Shown piece by piece: positions 28,615-38,109 of a stretch of 64,000 nt of DNA (positions are counted from its first letter, which is position 1; each line of letters starts with the position of its first letter). The notes under the pieces were generated by a model, which searched no databases, was not told the DNA's origin, and worked only from the letters and a program-made list of their open reading frames with translations. The DNA is from Planctomycetaceae bacterium. GTDB lineage: Bacteria > Planctomycetota > Planctomycetia > Planctomycetales > Planctomycetaceae. The DNA is taken from NCBI GenBank assembly GCA_028284145.1, contig JANQSH010000191.1:124001-188000 (forward strand). The letters are read 5' to 3'. The position numbers were made by a program, and so were the translations under genes.

Positions 28615-29058
28615 ATTCCAGACGGGAATCGGAAACGTGTTGTCATCGGAAGAGGGCAGGGGGGCTTGGATCACGTCAACGGATGGGATTCATGAGCAGT
28701 TTACTTTTTGATGTGACGTCTCTGGCTTGTGAGGCCTGTCTTTGCATGCCAAAAGACGCTCATCGCGCCACGAAGGAGCGTAATACGCTCTACGCTCATG
28801 AATTCCCCCCTTTCTTGAAGGCGATATTTGCCATGACTGTCCGGTTTCCGTTAAGCTGGAACTGCCTGGTGCAAGGTTTTCGGTTCGGGAAATGACAGAG
28901 GAGGAAATGACGGAGCAATCGGTCCGTTTGTTCCCTCGACTTGTTCATTCTGTCCCGGTACCGAACCGCAGTTTGAATTTACGGATCTCACACTCCTCTC
29001 GTCCGCTCTTCCCGATGTGCATGTGCGGGCAGTTTTGATCAGAGGATGGAGAAAAAAC
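28615..29058. other. Intergenic region with repeat A
   Basis: Repeat A occupies 28694-28792. No gene is seen. GAGGATGGAG before the GTG at 29059 is the ribosome-binding site of the following kinase. Confidence 0.5.
28694..28792 (+). repeat. Dispersed repeat A, copy
   Basis: Starts GAGCAGTTTACTTTTTGATG and ends GGAGCGTAATACGCTCTA with the palindrome nearly intact. Confidence 0.88.
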
Positions 29059-30678
29059 GTGTCGCAAAGCGAAGAATATACCATTGATGACTTCAAGATG
29101 CTGAATTGCATCGCGAATGGCAACTTTTCCCAGGTGTGGGAAGTCATGTCATCCGATGGCAGTCGCAATGTTGCAATGAAACTGCTCAACAAAGAAAGCA
29201 TGAAAGATGTGGCACTCAAGAAAGCGATGAAACATGAAGCCAAGGTCGGTGGGGCGTTGAGTCATCCGAATATCATCCGCTTTCACGAATTCATGATGAA
29301 GAAAGATCTCGGCTACATTATCATGGATTATTTCCGTGCGCCGAATATCAAAGCACAAATCAAGTCGCGACGTCTCGATCTGCACCGGCGCATCAAAAAG
29401 ATGGTCGAGCAGATTTGTATGGGCCTGCAATACATGCACGACCAGGGCTGGCTTCATCTGGATATCAAGCCGGATAACATTCTGTTGAGCAAAGGGTCCG
29501 AAGTCCGCATTATTGATTTTTCGCTCTCGACACGCGTCGCCAACAGCCTCACGAAATTGTTAAACAACAAGAAGCGACCGATTCAGGGAACAAGAACTTA
29601 TATTGCTCCCGAGACGATCAAACGGGAAGTGCCTGTTCCCCAGACCGATATGTATAGTCTGGGCATTACACTCTATGAAATACTGACCGGGTCTCCGCCA
29701 TTCACGGGCGTGCATCCCAAAGATGTTCTGATGAAACATATTGGTGCAGAACGCCCGGCTCCTTCGGATCTGAATTCCAACGTCACGCCGGAGATGGACC
29801 GATTCGTTGCCAGGCTAATGGCACGCAATATAACCGGGCGTCATGGATCGATGACAGAAGTACTGACGGAGTTTCGCACGATTGCACCATTTCATGACGA
29901 AGATTTTGATAAACTGGAAGCGGCCGAAAACGTGGGCGAAGAATCAGCTGCAACCGAGAAAGATGAGATTCTCGACAGCCGGAAAGATGCCGCCCGGCAG
30001 GAGGCGTTTCGGGCCAATCCCCAACTTGCAGAAGAATATCGCGCCAAACGGGAAGCCGCAAAACGTGCGAAAGAGGCACGTCTGAAACGAAATGTTCCCT
30101 CTGCAGGGCTGACGAAAGGGGAATCAGTTGCTTCCGCACCAAGCGCGGCACCACCCACCGTACCATCGTCGTCCCAACCGCCGGCTGCACCTGTTCCGGG
30201 AATGGCTCCTCCTCCCGGAGCGGCTCCTCCGATTTCTGGTGCTCCCCCCCCCGCTACTACAGCACCTCCGCCTGGCACTGTGCCTCCTCCAGGCATGGTG
30301 CCCCCTCCCGGAATGGCTCCATCACCAGGTGCGCCAGCGCCGATAGCTCCACCGCCCGGCATGGCCCCGCCGATGCCAGGGCAGGGGGGGCGGCAGCCAG
30401 CGCCTCCACCAGCCCCGCCAGTTCCGGGAACACCACCGGCTCCTGGTGCTCCCACGACACCAGATGCACCGACGCCTCCGCCTCCCGGCATGGTTCCACC
30501 AGCAGGTGGGCCAACAGCTCCCCCCCCCGGGGCAGTTCCGCCTTCTGCAATGCCATCCCAAACCGGCGCGACGACACCACCAACACCCGGACAGCCACCT
30601 CCTCTGGTACAACCAGATCCCAAAAAAGCGGGCAACATCGAACTCCCCGCAATGGACGATCTACCCGACGTGAATTGA
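29059..30678 (+). CDS. Soluble Ser/Thr protein kinase with proline-rich C-terminal tail, non-RD type
   Basis: A 539-residue protein. The kinase domain occupies about 10-280: loop ANGNFSQV (19-26), Lys41, LHLDIKPDN with His133-Leu134-Asp135 in place of HRD, IIDFSLS with Asp153-Phe154-Ser155 in place of DFG, and QGTRTYIAPE. The catalytic and Mg-binding Asp residues are kept. After a charged helical region, residues about 375-520 are repeats of PPPGMxPPPG/APP. No membrane helix is seen. Such tails bind SH3, WW or profilin-like partners in eukaryotes; in this context the partner is unknown. The GTG start is chosen for its ribosome-binding site; an in-frame ATG 42 bases upstream lacks one. Confidence 0.88.
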   Translation: MSQSEEYTIDDFKMLNCIANGNFSQVWEVMSSDGSRNVAMKLLNKESMKDVALKKAMKHEAKVGGALSHPNIIRFHEFMMKKDLGYIIMDYFRAPNIKAQIKSRRLDLHRRIKKMVEQICMGLQYMHDQGWLHLDIKPDNILLSKGSEVRIIDFSLSTRVANSLTKLLNNKKRPIQGTRTYIAPETIKREVPVPQTDMYSLGITLYEILTGSPPFTGVHPKDVLMKHIGAERPAPSDLNSNVTPEMDRFVARLMARNITGRHGSMTEVLTEFRTIAPFHDEDFDKLEAAENVGEESAATEKDEILDSRKDAARQEAFRANPQLAEEYRAKREAAKRAKEARLKRNVPSAGLTKGESVASAPSAAPPTVPSSSQPPAAPVPGMAPPPGAAPPISGAPPPATTAPPPGTVPPPGMVPPPGMAPSPGAPAPIAPPPGMAPPMPGQGGRQPAPPPAPPVPGTPPAPGAPTTPDAPTPPPPGMVPPAGGPTAPPPGAVPPSAMPSQTGATTPPTPGQPPPLVQPDPKKAGNIELPAMDDLPDVN

Positions 30679-30880
30679 TTTTCCCCTGTGTTCTCTGCGA
30701 AGATATCCGGTTGAGTTGGAATCACACGAACAATCAGAAAACGTAAACGCGAGTCGCTCAAATCCATCAACCAGCAACATTCTGCTCCTGTTAATTGTCG
30801 AACGGCAGATGCAGGGCAGAGGGGTTCACACAACGAAAATAATGGCGATCTTCATCACCGCCGCTTAAGAAAACACGATC

Positions 30881-31855
30881 ATGCCACCGCTCCACCCCCT
30901 CCCGTTTGAACGGCCGGTTTATGAACTTCAAGACCAGTTGGCCAAGCTGGAGGAACATTCCGATTCCACGCCCAATCTGAAAGAAGCGATTCGGAATCTC
31001 CGTCTGGAGATCACACGCAAACGTCGCGAGATATTTGATAACCTCGATCCTTGGGACGTCGTCAAAATCGCCCGCCATCCCGAACGCCCACAGACGTTGG
31101 ATTATGTCGAACTTTTGCTCGACGATTTTGTGGAGCTGCATGGTGACAAAGCGTTTGGAGATGATCGGGCCATCGTCACCGGTTTCGCGAAAATTGAAGA
31201 TCGCAAAGTCATGTTCGTCGGTCAGCACAAGGGGCGAAATCTCAAGGAACGAAATGAATGCCAATATGGTTGTGCGCATCCTGAGGGATATCGTAAAGCG
31301 ATGATGAAAATGGAGATGGCCGCGCGCCATCAATTGCCCATTGTCTGTCTGATTGACACACCCGGTGCCTATCCCGGAATTGGAGCTGAGGAACGGGGAC
31401 AGGCCTACAACATCGCCGTTAATCTGCGCGACATGTCGCGCCTCAAAACCCCCATCATCTGCATCGTGATTGCCGAAGGAGGGTCTGGCGGGGCATTGGG
31501 AATCGGTATCGGCGATCATGTTGGCATCCTGCAGTACGCCTACTATTCGGTCATCAGTCCCGAGGGTTGTGCCGGGATTTTGTGGAAGCACGTGAGGCAT
31601 GCTGATCTCGCTGCTCGTGCGCTGCGGTTTACCAGTGACGATCTGCTCGAATTCGGAATCGTGGATGAAGTCATTCTCGAACCGATGGGAGGGGCACACA
31701 ACGATCACCGGCAAATGGCGACCGCGCTCAAAAGCTCGATCCTGGGCGCGTTGAAAGATCTCGACGGGGTACCACGCGATGAGTTGCCCGACCGTCGTTA
31801 TGAGAAATTTCGCAAAATTGGGATCTTTGAAGAGGCTGCCGTCGCGGAGACCTGA
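30881..31855 (+). CDS. accA: Acetyl-CoA carboxylase carboxyltransferase subunit alpha
   Basis: A 324-residue protein matching AccA along its whole length: the N-terminal helical region (FERPVYELQDQLAKLEE), DPWDVVKIARHPERP, the crotonase-fold core with IVCLIDTPGAYPGIGAEERGQ, VIAEGGSGGALGIG and VISPEGCAGILWK. It forms the alpha part of the biotin-dependent carboxyltransferase that makes malonyl-CoA for fatty-acid synthesis. No accD, accB or accC is nearby, as is common when accA is unlinked. The gene stands alone, about 200 nt after the kinase. Confidence 0.97.
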   Translation: MPPLHPLPFERPVYELQDQLAKLEEHSDSTPNLKEAIRNLRLEITRKRREIFDNLDPWDVVKIARHPERPQTLDYVELLLDDFVELHGDKAFGDDRAIVTGFAKIEDRKVMFVGQHKGRNLKERNECQYGCAHPEGYRKAMMKMEMAARHQLPIVCLIDTPGAYPGIGAEERGQAYNIAVNLRDMSRLKTPIICIVIAEGGSGGALGIGIGDHVGILQYAYYSVISPEGCAGILWKHVRHADLAARALRFTSDDLLEFGIVDEVILEPMGGAHNDHRQMATALKSSILGALKDLDGVPRDELPDRRYEKFRKIGIFEEAAVAET

Positions 31856-32902
31856 TCTCGATTTTGGTGACTTTGCAGAGCAGGGAGCCTTCCCGCATGT
31901 CTTTGCTCGGTGACATTCCTTCTCGAATCGAACGTCTTCTGGATGGCTGCTGGTCCATCATTGCAAACTCGCCCGCACGAATTTTGGCGATTTGTGCAAG
32001 CCGTTTTTGATCGATTTCCAGTTTTGCCTCTGCAGACTTCGGCCCCTGATTTCCGCAGCCGCCGTGACTCCAATCTCACATTGCTTTCGCGTCTGCTTCG
32101 CGCCCAAATTGGGAGATTTGCCACGGCTGATCGGACGCCAATTTCGGCTGCCGCTCTTGATCGATTCCGTTCCATTTGCTCTGCTGTATCTGGTGGACGA
32201 ATTGTTGGCGGCTTGCTCAAGTTGTCAGTCGCCGGGTGTTCCTGCTTTGGGGTTCGATCCACTACCGGAATTTGAACAACGTTTGCGATTTTGATATGTC
32301 CACTTCACGATTTTGAGGCTGGGCTGCATCTCCGAGGGGATTCAAAATCGCCGTGAAAGAAACAAATGCCCAACGTCCGATAATGTTTGTTATGTATGGT
32401 TAGCCATCCCTCAGGAATACTGCTATTACTGGGTTTTGCGAGTGTTTTGGTCTTTGGATGGCAATTCCCCCGCTGGTCAGTTCGAAGGAATCAGATATCC
32501 CAGGATTGGCTTTCTGAGAGACCAAAACCGAACACGACTCAAATATCGGGATTCGTTTTTGGGCGTGTCAAACCGGCTCTCCGGAGGCCGTTTTTCTTTG
32601 CCGGAAGTCAAAAATTTGGCCCACAACCCAGAAATATCTTTGAGAATTTTGCCGCAGGTTTTGCGCCAGTTCGTTAGCTTTGGATATCAGGTTTTCGGTT
32701 CGGATCGTTGCCGGGGAACCCCAAAATTCTCGATGGTCGAATTCGCATGCCCAGCCGACAGTTGATCCCCTCAGACAGGGGATTCAAAACGAAATCTGGA
32801 CTGGGCCCCTGCTCCGGCACGTCGCAAAAATGACGGGAGGAGCGCAGTGAGCCAGCCGTCATCTCATCGTATTCCCGCCATCGCATTCCTTTGCCCCAAG
32901 GT
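31856..32902. other. Long intergenic region without an assignable gene
   Basis: Over 1 kb follows accA. Open stretches in different plus-strand frames (about 31897-32294, for instance one ending LLYLVDELLAACSSCQ) have coding-like codon use but lack a continuous frame or a normal start, so a decayed gene is possible. The part from 32300 to 32760 shows nothing. A strong short hairpin lies at 32765-32783. No repeat A copy is present. Confidence 0.35.
32765..32783. other. Perfect 7-bp stem-loop
   Basis: ATCCCCT-CAGAC-AGGGGAT forms a 7-bp stem with a 5-nt loop, extendable by TTG/CAA across one bulge. There is no T-run after it on either strand, so it is not a standard intrinsic terminator. It lies about 120 nt beyond the stop of the leftward cvpA-like gene. 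Confidence 0.4.
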
Positions 32903-33490
32903 TCAGAGGGATTCATCGGAGAGCATGTCGTCGATATTCTCAAGTGGGATATCCGGAATCAACGATGGCGGTTGTTCCAATGCATCCGGATCCTGATCGA
33001 GTGCATCTAATGCCTTATCCAGAATTTCCTTGAATTCATCTGGCACCACGGGCCGCAAATTGGTCAGCGAATGCGACAGTAATTCACCACTGATCGAACC
33101 AGGCACGTAAGGATGCGACTGCGGAATGAGCGTCACCAGGAAAAAGGTAAACACCAGCGAGTAGAGAACGCCCTTCAGCAACCCAAGCAATCCACCGAGA
33201 TGCCGGTCGTAGTCAGCGAAACGCTTTTTTTCCATCCAGTCACGCAACGATCGTGCGATGCCGTAACCGATGAATGACAGTACGAGGTAGAGTGCCAGCA
33301 TCGATCCCCACTTCTTCAGTCCGGGATTGAGATCGACATTGAAGTGGGGCGCGATGAAATCCGCCAGAGGCTGGGCCAACATGAATGCGCCGACCAGCGA
33401 CCCGATCATCGCTAACTGCCAGATGAATCCTTGGCGGCGTCCACGAAAGGCGGTCAAAATCAACAGAACAAGAATCAATAGATCGTACAT
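32903..33490 (-). CDS. CvpA family membrane protein
   Basis: A 195-residue protein with four hydrophobic segments and the CvpA-family pattern: LLILVLLILTAFRGRRQGFI at the N-terminus, GAFMLAQPLADFI, LYLVLSFIGYGIAR, and the conserved HLGGLLGLLKGVLYSLV. The C-terminal 60 residues are acidic and cytoplasmic or periplasmic. CvpA proteins affect envelope homeostasis and colicin V export in enterobacteria; the role here is unknown. The composite repeat A/B follows upstream of its start. Confidence 0.88.
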   Translation of the reverse strand: MYDLLILVLLILTAFRGRRQGFIWQLAMIGSLVGAFMLAQPLADFIAPHFNVDLNPGLKKWGSMLALYLVLSFIGYGIARSLRDWMEKKRFADYDRHLGGLLGLLKGVLYSLVFTFFLVTLIPQSHPYVPGSISGELLSHSLTNLRPVVPDEFKEILDKALDALDQDPDALEQPPSLIPDIPLENIDDMLSDESL

Positions 33491-33559
33491 GACAACAAAT
33501 GCAACGCAGGAACCAGGCAGGACAATTTCACCGGCAACAATTCAGGCAAACAGAACGGC

Positions 33560-33767
33560 GAGTGCAGTTTACTTTCTGGTGTGACGCCTTTGGCTCGTGG
33601 GGAACGATTGGACCGTCAAGACGAAAAGTTGGTTTTGATGAAGTCGCAAGGAGCGACAACGGAGCAGGATATGTTAATCCGTCCCCCCCAAACAAAGCTT
33701 TGGCAAGGCACTATGTTTGCAGGTCGAACAACGTCCATCGCGGCACAGAAGAGCGTAATACGCTCTA
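33560..33767 (+). repeat. Dispersed repeat A interrupted by repeat B
   Basis: The left half of A (GTGCAGTTTACTTTCTGGTG ... GGCTCGTGGGGA) and the right half (TATGTTTGCAGGTCG ... GCGTAATACGCTCTA) are separated by repeat B. The halves join in the same order as in uninterrupted copies, so B entered an existing A copy. Confidence 0.88.
33610..33711 (+). repeat. Dispersed repeat B, copy inside repeat A
   Basis: It runs from GGACCGTCAAGACGAAAAGT to AAGCTTTGGCAAGGCAC. About 85 percent of positions look identical to the copy at 37951-38049. Confidence 0.85.
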
Positions 33768-33862
33768 ACTTTTTCTCGTGGCGAACCAGGTTTGTGGGAA
33801 TCTTGCAGTTGCAGCCCCAGGTCAGTCTTTTCGACAGGAAGAAAACTACGATGCATCTGTTA

Positions 33863-34330
33863 TCAGAATTCCTTGTGGCTGTCCAGAAGCAATGTCATGG
33901 GGCCGTCATTGACCAGTTCGACATGCATGTGTTCCTGGAATCTTCCAGTTTGGACATCGACCCCCTGCCCACGCACTTCCGCGACAAAACTCTCATAGAG
34001 CGTATTGGCCAGTTCGGGCGGGGCAGCTTTCACAAAACTGGGGCGCCTCCCTTTGCGGCAATCTCCCAACAAGGTGAACTGACTTACGACTAACATGCGA
34101 CCATTTACCGATTTGATATCGCAGTTCATCTTGCCGTCGTCATCTTCAAAAAATCGCAGTCCGACAATCTTCCGCGCCAGAGAAATGACGTCATCCTGCG
34201 TGTCGCCCTCTGCTACGCCCAAAAGCACGAGCATTCCACCCGCAATTTCCCCCGTCGTTTTTTCCTCGCCGCTTGTCTTGTCGGCGACTGACACACAAGC
34301 GCGGGACACACGCTGAACAACCGCACGCAC
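33863..34330 (-). CDS. dtd: D-aminoacyl-tRNA deacylase
   Basis: A 155-residue protein matching Dtd throughout: N-terminal [43 protein letters not shown], the [17 protein letters not shown] motif and the cross-subunit [11 protein letters not shown] (Gly-cisPro motif). It removes D-amino acids and glycine from mischarged tRNAs. The start is GTG with GGGAG six bases upstream. Confidence 0.96.
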   Translation of the reverse strand: MRAVVQRVSRACVSVADKTSGEEKTTGEIAGGMLVLLGVAEGDTQDDVISLARKIVGLRFFEDDDGKMNCDIKSVNGRMLVVSQFTLLGDCRKGRRPSFVKAAPPELANTLYESFVAEVRGQGVDVQTGRFQEHMHVELVNDGPMTLLLDSHKEF

Positions 34331-34391
34331 AAAGAACTCCCTTCATTGTCCGACACGAATTCGCAACACAAATGAATGAAACGCTGACCGG

Positions 34392-35237
34392 TCAATAACG
34401 TCCGGCACGCCGCTCGCGCCCCGGCAAGACTTCCAGGCAGGTGGTCCACCAGCCCGTCATAACCGTCTCGACGAACTCCTCCGGCAGCTTCTCTTCAGTC
34501 ATCTCCGCAGCGAGTCGAGAATGGTCATACTCCAACGGAACAAACCGTACATCGTAGGCCGCAGCCATATCGCCAGCAAGCACATTTGCGAAATGCTCGC
34601 TGACGTCTTCATCATGTTGAACCGCATCGGCTCCCGTTCGGACCATTGCATACCAGACATTTGTCCGGCCATCGTTTTCAGGTCGCCCCAACACGCCAAC
34701 ATTGACGAATCGTCGCTCCCCATTCAGTTCGCGCGTCCAGTGAATTCCGGAGTGTGTGCTGAGAATGACATCGGCCTGCTGGTCTGCCGCCAACTTATTC
34801 AAAAAATGGGTGCTGGTTGTCGACTCCCACAAGAACTCATTGGTCCGCCGCGGGCTGCCATGACACAACAGAAAGCGAACGCCATCTCGCTCAAACCGAA
34901 TTTCCCCGGGCAGGCCCTTCATCCAGGTCCTGTTCTCCGGACTTGTCTTTTCCAATGTGTAATCGTAACTGATCTGAGCAAAATAGTTATCTCGGGGATC
35001 GGTGTAGCCACATTGACAGTCGTTGAGTTCATTGCCGATGCTGTCGTCGTAGTTGCCTTGTACGCATTGCACTCCTGCGTGGTGCAGCAGTGGGAAGACG
35101 CGATCTGGATGCGGCCCGAACGCACCAAGATCACCCAGGCAATACATCTCATCCGCCCCTTGTTGGCGTGCGTCGGAAATTGCCGCCTCGAGCGCAAGAT
35201 AGTTATTGTACACGCCTCCGAAAAACGCCAGTCTCAC
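34392..35237 (-). CDS. YfcE/MJ0936-like metallophosphoesterase with altered first metal motif
   Basis: A 281-residue protein with the calcineurin-like phosphoesterase order of motifs: CLGDLGAFGPHPD (motif II), VQGNYDD (GNxD/E, motif III), FLLCHGSPRR (motif IV) and ILSTHSGIHW (motif V). Motif I, normally DxH, reads FFGGVYNN, so one metal-ligand Asp and one His are missing. This suggests changed metal use or a non-catalytic role. The C-terminal 70 residues are an extension beyond the usual fold. It is the last gene of the leftward flavoprotein/radical SAM cluster, 84 nt after the latter. Start GTG with GAGGAA upstream. Confidence 0.82.
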   Translation of the reverse strand: MRLAFFGGVYNNYLALEAAISDARQQGADEMYCLGDLGAFGPHPDRVFPLLHHAGVQCVQGNYDDSIGNELNDCQCGYTDPRDNYFAQISYDYTLEKTSPENRTWMKGLPGEIRFERDGVRFLLCHGSPRRTNEFLWESTTSTHFLNKLAADQQADVILSTHSGIHWTRELNGERRFVNVGVLGRPENDGRTNVWYAMVRTGADAVQHDEDVSEHFANVLAGDMAAAYDVRFVPLEYDHSRLAAEMTEEKLPEEFVETVMTGWWTTCLEVLPGRERRAGRY

Positions 35238-35321
35238 GACACTGTTTCCTCACTCTGCTTCAGGTTGCTTTGCTCCTGCTGATGAGCTGGCATCGCAACT
35301 CTTACCCAAATGAACCTGCCG

Positions 35322-36245
35322 CTACTCGATTACCTGTTTTGTCGACGGGTTTGTGCAAATGGCACCGAATTGATAACAGGTGTAGCACGCGCCATGATTC
35401 AGCGGAAAATCGCGATTCGCTTCCTCGAGAGTCGCACCCAACCGCGCATCCGGAGCCTCGAGTAAAATGGGGCAAACATAAACTCCCCGACTGGTCACGA
35501 CACGAGAGTGGCTGCAGACCAACTGCGACACATCGTAGTCGCGCATCATCTCGCTCGTCACGCGATCAAACTCGCCATAACTGCAAGTTCGCTCCGCCTC
35601 CGCGCCAATAAGCAGGCGCGGCAGTACCTTGATGCGTGGACGAGTGTAACCATGTGCCATGAGAACCTTGCGAAACTTGTCCAATACACGATCGTCCTCT
35701 TCATCATCCCAGATACGGGTCATTGTGACGATTGGCAGAAAACCGAAATCAACCAGCAATGCGATTCCCTGCATTGCACGTTCAAAGGTCCGAGGCCCTC
35801 GCACAGGATCATTCATTTCCGGTGTCGGTCCATCAATCGATACACGAAATTCAAGTGTATAGATTCCGCGCTGTTCAGCCTCTCGCAGACATTCCAGCCA
35901 GTTCCGTTTGAGGACGGTTCCATTCGTCAGAATCGTGACTGGCCCCTCTTCGAGCGTCCGCTCAACAATCGGCACGATTTCCCGGTTCAGAAATGGTTCA
36001 CCTCCAGTGAAATAGTATTCCTTAACACCCCGTTCCCGAGATTCGATCAACGCACGCTCCACATCGGCGAGCGTAAGGTAACCGAAAGAATTGTTGTGTG
36101 GGCTGCAACTGATGAAACAATGCTCGCACTGCAGGTTGCACAATGTCCCGGAGACCTGAAACCAGAGTTCATCCAGCGATTGCAAAGGCACGCCAGGGAC
36201 AGATTCTGATGACGAAACGGACAGATTCATGTCGATCCCTTTCAT
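35322..36245 (-). CDS. Radical SAM protein with C-terminal cysteine-rich (SPASM-like) region
   Basis: A 307-residue protein. CNLQCEHC (Cys36, Cys40, Cys43) is the [4Fe-4S]-SAM motif; YYFTGGEPFLN, TILTNGTVL and EFRVSIDGPTPEMND are the standard barrel motifs. In the C-terminal part Cys residues at LVCSHSR, YVCPILL and ACYTCYQFGAIC could hold an auxiliary cluster, as in SPASM proteins that modify peptides or sulfatases. No precursor peptide or sulfatase is adjacent. Its ATG overlaps the stop of the flavoprotein gene by four bases (ATGA, 36242-36245), a sign of coupled translation. Reaction unknown. Confidence 0.85.
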   Translation of the reverse strand: MKGIDMNLSVSSSESVPGVPLQSLDELWFQVSGTLCNLQCEHCFISCSPHNNSFGYLTLADVERALIESRERGVKEYYFTGGEPFLNREIVPIVERTLEEGPVTILTNGTVLKRNWLECLREAEQRGIYTLEFRVSIDGPTPEMNDPVRGPRTFERAMQGIALLVDFGFLPIVTMTRIWDDEEDDRVLDKFRKVLMAHGYTRPRIKVLPRLLIGAEAERTCSYGEFDRVTSEMMRDYDVSQLVCSHSRVVTSRGVYVCPILLEAPDARLGATLEEANRDFPLNHGACYTCYQFGAICTNPSTKQVIE

Positions 36246-37519
36246 GTCAATCCCTCCGTTTCGCGGTTCTTCAGTGCGGCTGTCTGATCTGTTGGGGAAA
36301 CACTCCCCCGCTCTTCCATCAGCAGTTGCAGCAGGTCATCGATTTGCTCCAACCCCACCTGCAGCAGGAAGCGCGAATCGCGACCATAACTTTTGGAACC
36401 GAGAATGAAAAAGCCAGACTCGGGGTTTCGCAACGTCTCGCCACCTTTTGACGTCTGTGCCAGACAGTCATTCGTGGCATCCCCCAGCAATGCGGCCGCG
36501 AGTTTCATCGGCCCCTGCGATGCGTAGCATTCGTGAACCTGAAGTTCCTCATATATCGCCCGGTCAGGTCGATAACCAACCAAAGCCACAACCCGATCAA
36601 CTTCCAGTGACTTCCGAATTGTCCCGGCACTGTCCCGTTTTTCCACGTTGACATAAAACCCGGTGTCATTTTTTCGCCCGTCAATCCTCACGATGTCACA
36701 ACCAGGCATCCATAAAACGAATTCTGAGCGAGCCAGCTCGTTGGCTTTTATTGCCAAACGGTCACGTTCCGGAAGTGCATCATGAGGAATGCGTTGCATC
36801 GGTTCTACTGCGGACGCGTCCCTGGTGATCCAGGTGACCTGGGTTGCGTGGTTTTCATTCGCCAGTTCTGCCAGCCCTGCCACAACGGTCGCTGCAGAAT
36901 AGCCGCTTCCCACAACCAGCGTTTTCTGTCCAAGATAAGATTGACGTTCCCGCCCCGTGACATCGGGTAATTCGTAATTCGCGGCGGTCAAATGAGTTCG
37001 TTCGCCGGGAACGGGAAGCCCCCCTGCCCCGAGCCAGCGATGGTGCGGATAAGTCCCCGAGCAGTCGACGACAAAATCCGCCCATTCGTACCGCTCGCAA
37101 TCATCGCATTCGACAAGGAGACGAAACGGCTCGGTTGCGCGGGCCTTGTTGCCGATGAGTTCGCCTTTGCGAGCAGACCAGCGACTGACCGCCACGACTG
37201 TCGTCCGTTCAACGATGCAGCCTTCAAGCATGCTTAAACGGCTGAGTGGCCCAAGATAGCGCTGGACGAATTCATTCCCTGTCAGCAGGTCCTGATCATC
37301 CGGAAGGGACCCGATTGAATTTTCATCGGCCAATTGCAATTTGCCAAGCAGCGACGCATTCATACCGAACGGACTAAACAATCGCACATTTCCCCATCGG
37401 CGGAGATTCTCAGCGATGCTCCCCTTTTCATACACTTTCACTCCAAAACCGGCACTACGCAGAGCCAAAGCCAATTCCAGACCAATCGGGCCGGCTCCGA
37501 TAATCGCCACACTGTTCAT
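36242..37519 (-). CDS. FAD/NAD(P)-dependent oxidoreductase (flavin monooxygenase-like)
   Basis: A 425-residue flavoprotein. SVAIIGAGPIGLELALALR is the N-terminal GxGxxG FAD-binding motif, FVVDCSGTYPHHRWLG is a later FAD-contact strand, KTLVVGSGYSAATVVAGLA is a second dinucleotide motif for NAD(P)H, and ALVGYRPDR plus a C-terminal GFFILGSKSYGRDSRFLL close the fold. It resembles FMO/TrxR-like enzymes. First gene of the three-gene leftward operon with the radical SAM protein and metallophosphoesterase. The ATG at 37519 gives a normal N-terminus; an in-frame GTG at 37561 is possible. Confidence 0.85.
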   Translation of the reverse strand: MNSVAIIGAGPIGLELALALRSAGFGVKVYEKGSIAENLRRWGNVRLFSPFGMNASLLGKLQLADENSIGSLPDDQDLLTGNEFVQRYLGPLSRLSMLEGCIVERTTVVAVSRWSARKGELIGNKARATEPFRLLVECDDCERYEWADFVVDCSGTYPHHRWLGAGGLPVPGERTHLTAANYELPDVTGRERQSYLGQKTLVVGSGYSAATVVAGLAELANENHATQVTWITRDASAVEPMQRIPHDALPERDRLAIKANELARSEFVLWMPGCDIVRIDGRKNDTGFYVNVEKRDSAGTIRKSLEVDRVVALVGYRPDRAIYEELQVHECYASQGPMKLAAALLGDATNDCLAQTSKGGETLRNPESGFFILGSKSYGRDSRFLLQVGLEQIDDLLQLLMEERGSVSPTDQTAALKNRETEGLT

Positions 37520-38109
37520 TCCATCAGGTTGCAAGTTTCCCACCGCCCAACTTTTTTGCACGCGCGCCTATTTTGTCTAACCCAAAACTACCCTTCGATG
37601 GCGACAATCACAGTGAAGCTTCACACAGAAATCCAGATTTTCAGGTTACCTGTAGTGGCTCTTCAGAGTTCCCTGCGATTTCATTACGCAACTTACGCAA
37701 CAGATTTTAGGAATCTGACCAGCAGATGCCACTACACTGCTGCAAAACTGGCAATCTTTCAATGAACATAAATCTCCCAGAGAACGGAATTCTCTCAAGA
37801 CTCCTTTTTTTAATACCGCGCTCAATTGGAAATTTGCGAAAACTGGCACAATTACATACAGCGTATGCACGGGTAAAAATGACCTCGCTGCAGATTCCGT
37901 TTTTCATTACCCTTCTGCCTCCAAAGGGACTGTGCAACAGCCCTTCGTGGATCGTCAAGATGAAAAGTTGGGGTTGATGAAGTTGCAAGGAGCGACAACG
38001 GAGCAGGTTATGTCAACCCGTACCTCAAAATGAAGCTTTGGTAAGGCACTCGTCCGAAATCAATAAGCCCCTTCCCTGCCCCGAAATCTCAAAAAACAGG
38101 CGCAGCGTC
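37520..38109. other. Divergent intergenic region with repeat B
   Basis: No gene is seen between the leftward flavoprotein and the rightward lipid-transport operon. A free copy of repeat B lies at 37951-38049. An in-frame codon at 38038 would extend the permease gene into repeat B and is not believed. Confidence 0.45.
37951..38049 (+). repeat. Dispersed repeat B, free copy
   Basis: Starts ATCGTCAAGATGAAAAGTTG and ends AGCTTTGGTAAGGCACT. It shares the blocks GCAAGGAGCGACAACGGAGC and TATGTCAACCCGTACC with the other copies and is not joined to repeat A. Confidence 0.85.

Larger units (their letters stand above)
33491..33862. other. Intergenic region filled by a composite repeat
   Basis: Most of these bases are repeat A interrupted by repeat B (33560-33767). 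Open frames here are read out of the repeats and are not genes. Confidence 0.55.

Noticed and set aside
29892-30833. 313-codon minus-strand frame opposite the proline-rich kinase tail
   Set aside because: It is the Gly-rich reverse reading of the CCN-rich Pro codons and has no start context or domain.
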